This document shows positions 1-7,084 of a stretch of DNA of 34,215 nucleotides, piece by piece. Positions within the stretch are counted from its first letter, which is position 1. Each line of letters begins with the position of its first letter. This DNA comes from JAILZP01 sp037444185 (GTDB lineage Bacteria > Bacillota > Desulfotomaculia > Desulfotomaculales > Desulfocucumaceae): the NCBI GenBank assembly GCA_037444185.1, contig JBBIMW010000024.1, forward strand, positions 1 through 34,215, written 5' to 3'. Position numbers and translations under genes: made by a program. The notes beneath the pieces were generated by a model. It was not told the DNA's origin. It was given only the letters and a program-made list of their open reading frames with translations, and did no database searches.

Positions 1-97
1 CATTGGCGTGCCGCAGGGCGAGGCGCCAGCAGGCATCACCGTGCCGCCTTCTGATGTAATAAAAAGTATGGCGAAAACGGAAACAGTGTTATGCCGA
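1..97. other. window edge, no gene supported; possible spacer 67-97
   Basis: No convincing gene is visible. Read on the minus strand, about 31 nt (67-97) follow the repeat-like unit at 98-135, and then CTTTTTATTAC (56-66) resembles the start of that repeat (CTTTTATTAC). The remainder of the expected second repeat does not match. The stretch may be one spacer followed by a degenerate or truncated repeat, or the resemblance may be chance. Confidence 0.3.
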
Positions 98-135
98 GTT
101 TCCGTCCCCTTGCGGGGTTTGGGGGGTAATAAAAG
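98..135 (-). CRISPR. single CRISPR repeat-like unit downstream of cas2
   Basis: A 38-nt unit has a palindromic core, CCCCTTGCGGGG. On the minus strand it begins CTTTTATTAC and ends GGGGACGGAAAC, which resembles the 8-nt crRNA handle end (ACGGAAAC) typical of type III repeats. It lies on the transcription side of cas2, where arrays commonly sit. Only one copy is visible. A second copy would be expected near 29-66 but only about 11 nt match there. It may be the leader-proximal repeat of a decayed array. Orientation is inferred from the GAAAC end and the cas operon direction. Confidence 0.5.
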
Positions 136-289
136 CCCGGCTCTACATTCCTTGAACAGCAAGGGCCATGTCAATGTTTTGCGGCGCATAGATTTTTTTG
201 TGCCAAAGGCGCATGTTTTTATCACCCCAATTATTGAGAAAGACTTGAATAACAAGTTGCGGCTGATATTTGTAAATAAATTACAATGG
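136..289 (-). promoter_or_regulatory. possible CRISPR leader between cas2 and the repeat
   Basis: This stretch holds no supported gene. It becomes AT-rich toward cas2 (about 235-289, with runs such as TGTAAATAAATTACAA). CRISPR leaders are typically AT-rich, noncoding and directly adjacent to the first repeat, and on the minus strand this lies immediately upstream of the repeat-like unit. The assignment rests on position and composition only. Confidence 0.35.
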
Positions 290-628
290 TTATATAATTA
301 TGCAGTCGTCATCATCAAGCAGCCCGATGTTGCCGAAAACCGTCACTTCAGTGTTTCCGGCCAATTTGTAAATCCTCAGAAGGTCACATTTTTCATCAAT
401 AATTGAACGCGCTTTTAACATGATTTTTTCATACTGCGATCTTGTCAGCACGCACTCAAAGGCTGAGCGCTGGACCCTGTGTCCGTACCCGGATAATAAT
501 TTGCTCATTTTTTGCCGCCGCTTATTGTCTGATATGTCGTATATCACCACGGTCAAACATGTTTTCTTACCGATTCGCTCCGCTTCTTCCGGCAAGCCTG
601 GTTCTAAGTCATCCCATTCCGTAATCAT
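290..628 (-). CDS. cas2: CRISPR-associated endoribonuclease/integrase subunit Cas2
   Basis: This encodes a 112-residue protein. After an unusual acidic N-terminal extension of about 20 residues comes the Cas2 ferredoxin-like core, starting KKTCLTVVIYDISDNKRR; D31 after the first beta strand is the conserved acidic position. Cas2 forms the structural dimer at the centre of the Cas1-Cas2 spacer integrase. The start lies 4 bp after the cas1 stop, and no alternative in-frame ATG exists before residue 41, so the extension may be real. The ribosome binding site is weak (AAGATGA), suggesting translational coupling to cas1. It is the last gene of the operon and ends in an acidic run (LLDDDDCIII). Confidence 0.88.
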   Translation of the reverse strand: MITEWDDLEPGLPEEAERIGKKTCLTVVIYDISDNKRRQKMSKLLSGYGHRVQRSAFECVLTRSQYEKIMLKARSIIDEKCDLLRIYKLAGNTEVTVFGNIGLLDDDDCIII

Positions 629-632
629 AAAA

Positions 633-1634
633 TCATCTTATTAACAACGGGGAATATTGTTCTGGATTCCCGGATTCGACGGCATCCACCAACAAGGAAA
701 CCTGTATTGCAAGGGTTTCTCTATATGACTGGCCAAATCCTTCTTTTGACAGGTATTTATTTTTAACCTCCATTTTTTCCATGTATTTTTTAATAAACAA
801 CCTGGATCCATCTTTTGTCAGATACACCCCCCTTTCTGCATCCGGGGGATTGAAATCGGACACCTTGATTTCATTGCCGTGGATTATTTTCAGCACCAGG
901 GAGTCCACAATTACAGGCCTCCACTCCTCCATCAAATCGGATGCCAGCGCCGGGTGCCCGCTCCTTGGTCTATGTAAAAACCCCATGTATGGGTGAAGTC
1001 CCCTGTTGACTATGGCCGTGTATAACTCATACATCAGGAGGGTGTAACCAAAACTCAGCATGGAGTTAAAGGGATCTTCGGGGGGCTGCCGGGTTCTTTT
1101 CAAGAAATTGTAGCCGTTTTTCGACATTTTGCCGAGGGCCCTGAAGTACAAATTGCCGGCGTAACCTTCGATGCCGTTGAGTTTTTCCCTGCTTTTGACC
1201 GATTCAACTGAACGCAGCACTCCATTCATTTCGCCGACTGTGTTTTCCACTTCGGGCAGCAGGGCATACCGGTTGTATCTTCTCAACAATACTTGATTGT
1301 TTTTTATTTTTCCATATATGAACCGTTTGGCCAATTCCAGGCTGAAGGAATCATTTTCCGCCCGCATAAACTGCAGGCGCTGCCTGATGATATTGACGTG
1401 TCTGGTGGACTCCAGCCTGCCGAAGAACTTGCCCCTGGCCGAGAGAAAGGTGACGGGGATGCCTTTTTCCAATAGAAATTCGGCGCAGGGGGAGGTAAGG
1501 TGCGTCCCGCTGAAAATGACCACTGCGTCCACCTTTTCAATGGGGACTTCCCGGATTGTTTCGGTTCCCTTTGTTATTACCAGCCTGCTGTGCTGCTTGC
1601 GCAGGCAGGCGCCTTCCTCAACCAGGTAGAGCAT
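633..1634 (-). CDS. cas1: CRISPR-associated endonuclease Cas1
   Basis: A 333-residue Cas1, the metal-dependent integrase that inserts new spacers into the array together with Cas2. The N-terminal beta domain (about 1-80) is followed by the alpha-helical catalytic domain. The metal ligands are recognisable: E156 in LNGIEGYAG, H221 in GFLHRPRSGHP, and D233/E236 in ASDLMEEWRP. Length is typical and no catalytic position is missing. It is not fused to a reverse transcriptase. The start is the ATG at 1634, 50 bp after csm6, the largest gap inside the cas operon. Because cas1 and cas2 sit in the same transcript as the effector genes, the locus looks able to acquire spacers. Confidence 0.95.
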   Translation of the reverse strand: MLYLVEEGACLRKQHSRLVITKGTETIREVPIEKVDAVVIFSGTHLTSPCAEFLLEKGIPVTFLSARGKFFGRLESTRHVNIIRQRLQFMRAENDSFSLELAKRFIYGKIKNNQVLLRRYNRYALLPEVENTVGEMNGVLRSVESVKSREKLNGIEGYAGNLYFRALGKMSKNGYNFLKRTRQPPEDPFNSMLSFGYTLLMYELYTAIVNRGLHPYMGFLHRPRSGHPALASDLMEEWRPVIVDSLVLKIIHGNEIKVSDFNPPDAERGVYLTKDGSRLFIKKYMEKMEVKNKYLSKEGFGQSYRETLAIQVSLLVDAVESGNPEQYSPLLIR

Positions 1635-1684
1635 GGGGCTGCCGCCTTTTATGCATGCTTTCCACGGGCATGCGGTTTCTCAAT

Positions 1685-3025
1685 TTATGCTATGCCTATA
1701 ATATACCGGTTTATTTTTTCATACACCAGGAAAGCCTCTTCCTTGACTTCATTGCCAAACAAATCCTTTATCATATTTTTCACCTTGGCGGACAAATCCT
1801 TTGAACCAAGTCCGACGGCATGGCTTTTCAGGGTTTCTTCGTCCACTTCGACCATCTTGTGCGCCACATTGTTGCGGATGTTTCTCTCTATTTCTCTGAA
1901 GAATTCAAACTCCCGCAGCAGTTTTATATGGGTTTCGCCGGCATGGCTGCCCCTATGATCCGTAAAATAACTGCATATATGTATGGAATTGGCCAGATCA
2001 AAGAATTTTTCCTGAAAACTGCCTAGTCCTCCAAAACATTGGTCAAGCCAGCCGGGAAGGCCTGGATCGATGGAAGCCAGCGAGCTCCTGGTATATCTGT
2101 AAATATTGTTCCTGCTTTCCATGATTCTGTGCTGGTCCAGCCTGTAGAAACGGTCCATAAAGCAGCGCATCAGTTCGGTCAGTAAAGGCGTGAGGCGGAG
2201 AACGAATTCCGTCAGCTCCCCGGTGTGTTGTTTTATGTCGACCACAAGGTAGTATTCAATTATTTTTTTTGCATCGGTGTTTTTAACCGGATAAAGTTCA
2301 AACTTGGTAAATTCTTGAAGCTCCTTTGCAATTTTTTCCGCGCTTTTCTTTTTCAACGCCATCCTGTGGACGGCGTGCTCCACGGCCAGCCTGATCTCCC
2401 CGGGGAAAAATTTTTCGTTGAGTCTCAAGAGGCGGCTGGCGGCGGTATAGTCGTAGGCACTGATCAGTGAAATCAGTTCCGCCCGGATCAGCGCCTTTCT
2501 GAAACCAATGATGCCTGGTTCCACACACCGGTTTTCCTCCCCCGGCAACTGGTCCAGCAGGCAGTCGAATATTACGTCCACATTTGTGTCCCGGCTGTCA
2601 TGTCCTGTCCCGGCGTTGGAACCTTTCTTCGGGGTTTTCACCTGGACGGGCAGGGCTTTGTATTTGCCGTTCACCGCCTCCAGGCACAGCGACGCGATCA
2701 TTTGAGGCGTGCCGGAGGATATGTTGAGAATTATTTCGCTGTTTTTATGTCTTTGGGCGATTTCATCCAGACGGTTGCTGAAATCCGCAGCCAGCAGGTC
2801 AAAATCGCTGGGGTCGGCGATGCCTGAAAAAATTCTCTCCACTTTACAGGATGGGTGCAGTCTTTTTACGCAATCCTCAAAAATGTCCCCGGGTTCAAAT
2901 CTTTCTGTCAGATAAAGGTAAACCACGTCCGGCCGGTAGTGTCTCACAATATGCAGCACCGGGCCGTCATAACAGTTACGTACCGGATCGGTGTCACCCA
3001 CCGGTGCGAATAAAACCCTTTCCAA
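1685..3025 (-). CDS. csm6: Csm6: CARF-HEPN ribonuclease of type III-A CRISPR
   Basis: A 446-residue ancillary RNase. The N-terminal half is a CARF-like sensor (MERVLFAPVGDTDPV at the start, NISSGTPQM at 101-109), which in this family binds cyclic oligoadenylate made by Cas10. The C-terminal half is HEPN-like with an R-x4-H motif, R384-NNVA-H389, the catalytic signature of these RNases. Activation would cause non-specific RNA cleavage during phage transcription. The gene overlaps the 3' end of cas6 by 32 bp. The size and the CARF/HEPN order fit Csm6 rather than Csx1; the family name is by recognition and gene context. Confidence 0.88.
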   Translation of the reverse strand: MERVLFAPVGDTDPVRNCYDGPVLHIVRHYRPDVVYLYLTERFEPGDIFEDCVKRLHPSCKVERIFSGIADPSDFDLLAADFSNRLDEIAQRHKNSEIILNISSGTPQMIASLCLEAVNGKYKALPVQVKTPKKGSNAGTGHDSRDTNVDVIFDCLLDQLPGEENRCVEPGIIGFRKALIRAELISLISAYDYTAASRLLRLNEKFFPGEIRLAVEHAVHRMALKKKSAEKIAKELQEFTKFELYPVKNTDAKKIIEYYLVVDIKQHTGELTEFVLRLTPLLTELMRCFMDRFYRLDQHRIMESRNNIYRYTRSSLASIDPGLPGWLDQCFGGLGSFQEKFFDLANSIHICSYFTDHRGSHAGETHIKLLREFEFFREIERNIRNNVAHKMVEVDEETLKSHAVGLGSKDLSAKVKNMIKDLFGNEVKEEAFLVYEKINRYIIGIA

Positions 3026-3764
3026 TGCTTACTCCTCCCATGCCCAGGCTGGTTTTTATCCCCACGCCGGAAATGCCGGCGTAATACAAAAGAAGGTTGG
3101 CGATTCTGGCCATTGCATCGGGCCCCCGGACTGTAAAATCGGCCCATCCGGCAAAGGCCGGTATTTTTACGCCCTCCAGGTGAAAGGAGACGGTTTTGAG
3201 ATGGTACCCGGACATGCCGGTATGGTCCGCCAAGTGCTGCAGAACCTCCTGCCCGTCCAGGCGGACATCCCCGGCGAAGGCGTTCCACCTGTTCATGATG
3301 CTTTGGTAGATGTGGTCAATTCTTGGCATAATCTGGTACTTGCCGCCGGACTTGAAGGAGGTGGGGGTCCGGAAGCGAAGGCGCATTTTTCTTTCCGGGA
3401 CGCTGTGCAGATAGAAATATTCGGCCATTTCCCCGTAGCGGGGCAGCTCCGTATATTCTTTTTTCTTTATGTTCATGGTTTTGTTTTTTTGTTTCAGGTG
3501 AATTGACGTCAGGCCGGGATCCAGCAGCGGCGCCAGGATGTTTTCAGCCGCACGGCTGTCCAGGGCGCACACTCTCCACAGGGCCATGCTTCCACCGAGG
3601 GGCAGTATGTGCTGGCTAAAGGGTTTCAGGGCGCTGCTGTGCAGCACTCCGGCCCATGCCGGATCGATAATTTCCATTATAAAGCCGTGCAAAAGGGAGC
3701 CGAAACTGGCGTGGACCTCCATGTCCTCAGGCAGATCGATTATAATATCGATCCGGGCGGGCAT
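2994..3764 (-). CDS. cas6: CRISPR pre-crRNA endoribonuclease Cas6
   Basis: A 256-residue RAMP-fold protein that cuts the repeat transcript to release crRNAs with the repeat-derived 5' handle. The N-terminal part matches the usual Cas6 pattern (FGSLLHGFIMEI, then LHSSALKPFSQH), including a His near residue 26 that is a candidate catalytic residue. The C-terminus has the diagnostic glycine-rich loop GVGIKTSLGMGG (about 233-244). It starts 1 bp after csm5 and its end overlaps csm6. Cas6 acts outside the Csm complex and supplies the crRNA that Csm3-5 assemble around. Confidence 0.9.
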   Translation of the reverse strand: MPARIDIIIDLPEDMEVHASFGSLLHGFIMEIIDPAWAGVLHSSALKPFSQHILPLGGSMALWRVCALDSRAAENILAPLLDPGLTSIHLKQKNKTMNIKKKEYTELPRYGEMAEYFYLHSVPERKMRLRFRTPTSFKSGGKYQIMPRIDHIYQSIMNRWNAFAGDVRLDGQEVLQHLADHTGMSGYHLKTVSFHLEGVKIPAFAGWADFTVRGPDAMARIANLLLYYAGISGVGIKTSLGMGGVSIGKGFIRTGG

Positions 3765-3765
3765 A

Positions 3766-4956
3766 TTACACCTCCTCCAGGCTGCACCAGCCGGGCAGAT
3801 AATTTTTGCCGCCGAACTCGACGAGCTTCAACGCCCTGGGGGATGCCTCGATGTCCTTTTGTCTGTGACTGTGCTCCTTATAGGCCGGATTGGTGTCAAG
3901 GAACCCTTTGACGTGCGGCAAACCTTCTTTATATCCGCCGGCCAGGTGGTACAGCAGGGACTTGGCGTGGAAGCCCACCCCTCCGCCAAGGCAGATAAGG
4001 GGGGATTTGACGCTTGTCAGCAAATCCAGGTTGTATTTGTATTGGTCGCGGGCGTGTTTTTGGTAGAGCACATAGGGGCTGTTCGGGCACCCCAGCAGGA
4101 AGGAGTTGTATTTCCTCAGCCTTTCCTTAATGTCATTGAAGTTATTTATTCCAGCCTGCCGGGTATAAAAGGGGTCAATGGTGAGCCGCAGCTCTAAAAG
4201 AGTCCCCGGCCTAAGGTATTCTCGGAGAATGGGTAAGGTGTTGGTGTCCTTTCTGGGCACTAGGTCCTTTTTGTGGGCGATAAAAATGCTACCGGCGGGA
4301 GCCGCCGACGTGTCGCTGACGGCGATGCCCCGCATGACGCTGTTGCACTGGCTGTCCGGGTTTTCTTTGTCGAAATCGAGCAGGTTGAATGTTTTTTTCT
4401 CGATTGCATTCGCTATTTCAACGCCTGTTTCCTTGAATTTGTTTTTTTTATTCAGGAGTTCTAGAAAACGGTTCCAGTCGGCTGAATAACTTTCCCGCTG
4501 CTCTAAAATCCGGCTTCCCAGCAGCGCCGTCCTCAGGCTGCCTTTGATGCCGCTGCCGGGCAGGTAAGGCATCATTTCAGGGTTTTTGACAAGGCAGAAA
4601 ATTTCGTTGTAGAAAATTTCGTTTTTTTGTTTGGATGGCAGGGATATATTGAAGGAACAGTCCACGAACTGCCCGTATTCATATTCAACGACCCTGTTTT
4701 CCTTCAGCCATTGGTGTAAGCTTTTTGCGGCTCTTCTCTGGTTCGGAACTGCTCCCTTCAAAAATGACTCGAAGCTGTCGGCAAGCTTTCTCTTGAATAA
4801 AAACACGGCGAATTTGGCTTCATTGATTATGTGGATTTTTTTCTGCTCTTCGTCGTATATATATTGATACTTGGCGAATTTCGCGTTTTCGCCGCCGCCG
4901 ATATGCACCGGCGTCTCCACCTTCAGCCGGAGTCTGCAAGTTATTCTATCCAGCAT
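3766..4956 (-). CDS. csm5: type III-A effector subunit Csm5 (RAMP)
   Basis: A 396-residue RAMP protein placed at the head (crRNA 3' end) of the Csm complex, where it helps crRNA maturation. The opening LKVETPVHIGGGENAKF and the PGSGIKGSLRTAL segment at 133-145 are typical Csm5/RAMP signatures. The C-terminal part retains a glycine-rich ICLGGGVGFHAK loop. The gene sits between csm4 (6-bp gap) and cas6 (1-bp gap), the standard III-A order. Length is in the family range, with no sign of disruption. Confidence 0.92.
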   Translation of the reverse strand: MLDRITCRLRLKVETPVHIGGGENAKFAKYQYIYDEEQKKIHIINEAKFAVFLFKRKLADSFESFLKGAVPNQRRAAKSLHQWLKENRVVEYEYGQFVDCSFNISLPSKQKNEIFYNEIFCLVKNPEMMPYLPGSGIKGSLRTALLGSRILEQRESYSADWNRFLELLNKKNKFKETGVEIANAIEKKTFNLLDFDKENPDSQCNSVMRGIAVSDTSAAPAGSIFIAHKKDLVPRKDTNTLPILREYLRPGTLLELRLTIDPFYTRQAGINNFNDIKERLRKYNSFLLGCPNSPYVLYQKHARDQYKYNLDLLTSVKSPLICLGGGVGFHAKSLLYHLAGGYKEGLPHVKGFLDTNPAYKEHSHRQKDIEASPRALKLVEFGGKNYLPGWCSLEEV

Positions 4957-4962
4957 TATGAT

Positions 4963-5979
4963 TCACGCCCCCAAACCGATGTAAAGTCCCTTGCCGTAAC
5001 GGTACACGCTGTGGCCGAAATCCGGCGGGGCCACATCCAAAACGGCGCCCTTAAGCCTTAATGGAAAGCATGATCCGGAGGCGAAGGCCGCCACGGTTTT
5101 TTTCTTCAGGGGGTTTTTGTTTCTTTCCGCCGGCATGGCAAATCCCCCCCTGACGGTGAGACCGTAAAAGCTCTTTTTCAGATCAAGCCCGTCCAGCTCC
5201 AAGGGTTCCGGAATCACAGGCGACAGAGCCATGCAAAGGTTTGCCTTCCGTTTCAGCATGCGGCCCAGAGCCAGGTCCGACGGGCCGTATATTTCGTACA
5301 GTCCGTCCAGTTCGGCCACATCATCCTCCAGCCCGAACCCCCCGCAGGCGGAATTCTTTTTGCCCCCTATGCCGGACATGCCCAGGGATAAAACCATGTT
5401 GTTGAATTTTTCCAGATAGTTTTCTTTTTCCAAGGCCAGGATAAAATACAGTCCGGTTTTTTCCTCCCCTGTGCCCTTAAAAAGGTATGAGCACATATGG
5501 TAAGGCTCCGGGACGGTTTTTCCGGTTATGGCCACCTTTACCCGGATATTTTTCATCGCAAAGTTTTTTTGCTCCACTTCCGGCGGTTTTCCCAGGCGCA
5601 GGGATTTCAGATACTGGTCAAAAGACGACGCCGGGATATATTTTAGTTCCTTGAGGGCTTTGGCCTGGTGTTTTTCATTTGCCGCCCCGGAGGCGGCGGG
5701 GTGGCCGCCGGGGTCAAAAAAGACAAAGGGCTTGGGGAGATACAGCTCATGGCCGGCGTAGGGCATGAGGTCCGAAAGCAGCAGCTCCCCTCTCCGGGCC
5801 ATATTGGCAAATTCCTCCAGTGCGCCGGCATCCTTGGTCTTGATCAGCTCCAGGCAGAGGGCGCCGAAGAATGTGTCGGCGCGGCAGGTGAACTCGCCCT
5901 TCTCCAGCCCGGCGCCGGGGAAATCGCCGCCGAAACGGACGGCGCTCTGAAATGTCAGTTTATACAAAAAATACTTCAT
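4963..5979 (-). CDS. csm4: type III-A effector subunit Csm4 (RAMP)
   Basis: A 338-residue RAMP subunit that caps the crRNA 5' handle and contacts Cas10. The N-terminus (MKYFLYKLTFQSAVRFG, then CRADTFFGALC at 32-42) matches Csm4, and a glycine-rich loop SGIGGKKNSACGGF lies at about 202-215. The start ATG shares one base with the csm3 stop (TAATG), so the two are translationally coupled, in keeping with fixed stoichiometry. Csm4 with Cas10 forms the base of the complex that senses the target's 3' flank. Confidence 0.92.
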   Translation of the reverse strand: MKYFLYKLTFQSAVRFGGDFPGAGLEKGEFTCRADTFFGALCLELIKTKDAGALEEFANMARRGELLLSDLMPYAGHELYLPKPFVFFDPGGHPAASGAANEKHQAKALKELKYIPASSFDQYLKSLRLGKPPEVEQKNFAMKNIRVKVAITGKTVPEPYHMCSYLFKGTGEEKTGLYFILALEKENYLEKFNNMVLSLGMSGIGGKKNSACGGFGLEDDVAELDGLYEIYGPSDLALGRMLKRKANLCMALSPVIPEPLELDGLDLKKSFYGLTVRGGFAMPAERNKNPLKKKTVAAFASGSCFPLRLKGAVLDVAPPDFGHSVYRYGKGLYIGLGA

Positions 5980-6704
5980 TACACCACTTCCTTGAATTCA
6001 TGCAGGAGTTTGCCGGTTTCAAGCCCTTTTGTTTCTTCTGTTTCTTCGTTTTTCCACAGCGCCGTGACGGTCACGCCTCCAATTTTTATCCTTCCATATC
6101 CCCGGGTGCCGTGGCCTCCGATATAATCGGCCTCCAGCAGTCGAAAGCCCAGAAGGATGTTTTTAAAATCCATTTCCAGTTCATCAACGGATTCAAGGTT
6201 GTAGTTTATTTTCATATCGAAGGAGACGCCGGCGGGCACCCTTTCAATCTGCCTCGGGTTGGCCACGGATGTGATCCTGTTGATGCTGTTTTCAAATTTT
6301 ATTTCCGTCAGGTACAGATCCGTGCTCAGCCTGGAAAGCCTTTTTTCGCTTTCGTCATCCATGGGGCTGTCCCAGAACTGCAGCCTGGCGGCGTACACGG
6401 AACCCGTGTGGCTGCCGAAGAGTTTTTTGACGTCCTCGTCATCTTTACTCAGTTCGCTGATGAAAACCTCCTTTGTTTTGGCCCTGGCCAGGAGAAAGCG
6501 CATTTTGCCCTTGAGGGATGTCCCCGGTATTACCGGACGCAGTGTGACTGTGTCCCGGACCACCAGTTTGTCCACCGCCCCGATGGGGGAGAAATCATCA
6601 GAGGTGCCTATGTGCAGGCCGGTCAAAAGCCGTATTTTGCCTTTAATTTGAAGTTTTGCAAGTAACTTACTGTAGACCCTTTCATTTTTTTCTTTATCTG
6701 CCAT
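5979..6704 (-). CDS. csm3: type III-A backbone RNase subunit Csm3
   Basis: A 241-residue subunit that polymerises along the crRNA and cuts target RNA at 6-nt intervals. It has GLHIGTSDDFSPIGAVD at 29-45. By alignment from memory to Streptococcus thermophilus Csm3, whose catalytic residue is D33, the catalytic Asp here is D45. RAMP signatures VIPGTSLKGKMR (58-69) and GGHGTRGYGR (196-205) are intact, as is the conserved KFENSINRITSVANPRQIER stretch. The target-RNA cleavage site therefore appears active. The start is 2 bp after csm2. Confidence 0.95.
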   Translation of the reverse strand: MADKEKNERVYSKLLAKLQIKGKIRLLTGLHIGTSDDFSPIGAVDKLVVRDTVTLRPVIPGTSLKGKMRFLLARAKTKEVFISELSKDDEDVKKLFGSHTGSVYAARLQFWDSPMDDESEKRLSRLSTDLYLTEIKFENSINRITSVANPRQIERVPAGVSFDMKINYNLESVDELEMDFKNILLGFRLLEADYIGGHGTRGYGRIKIGGVTVTALWKNEETEETKGLETGKLLHEFKEVV

Positions 6705-6706
6705 TG

Positions 6707-7084
6707 TTATTCTCCTCCCCCGTGATATTTGTGATAAGCCACAAAAGCTTCGATAAATCTGGAAAAGTCCAGGTATTTGTCCCTACTGGAAGAAATACCC
6801 TTTATTCTATCCAGTATTTCTGATTCATCAATAAAACTCTTCACTTTTTGTTCTTTCCCAGCCTGGTAGGCAAGTTTTATTCTCAGATATTGTATTTCAT
6901 TTTTTATGTCTGCGGGCAGTTCAGCTGGCGAATCAGCTGTTTTTGCGCAAAAAAGGGATATTTTGTTGTTGATGGAGTTGACGGCCGACAAAAATTTTCT
7001 CAACTGGCTGGTGGTGGGTAGACTTTTGTTAGATTTCAACCTCTTCACAATCTCTTCGGCATCGCCGATATAATCGTTACTCAT
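6707..7084 (-). CDS. csm2: type III-A small subunit Csm2
   Basis: A 125-residue, mostly helical, lysine-rich protein with the C-terminal Csm2 pattern (RDKYLDFSRFIEAFVAYHKYHGG). Csm2 forms the inner filament of the Csm complex and contacts the crRNA-target duplex. Its ATG lies inside the last codons of csm1 (8-bp overlap), and csm3 follows after 2 bp. Sequence conservation in this family is low, so position between csm1 and csm3, size and the C-terminal motif carry the call. Confidence 0.88.
   Translation of the reverse strand: MSNDYIGDAEEIVKRLKSNKSLPTTSQLRKFLSAVNSINNKISLFCAKTADSPAELPADIKNEIQYLRIKLAYQAGKEQKVKSFIDESEILDRIKGISSSRDKYLDFSRFIEAFVAYHKYHGGGE

Noticed and set aside
1651..1672. terminator between csm6 and cas1
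   Set aside because: GCATGC pairs with GCATGC, but the stem is only 6 bp and no T-run follows on the minus strand. cas1 has no visible promoter of its own.
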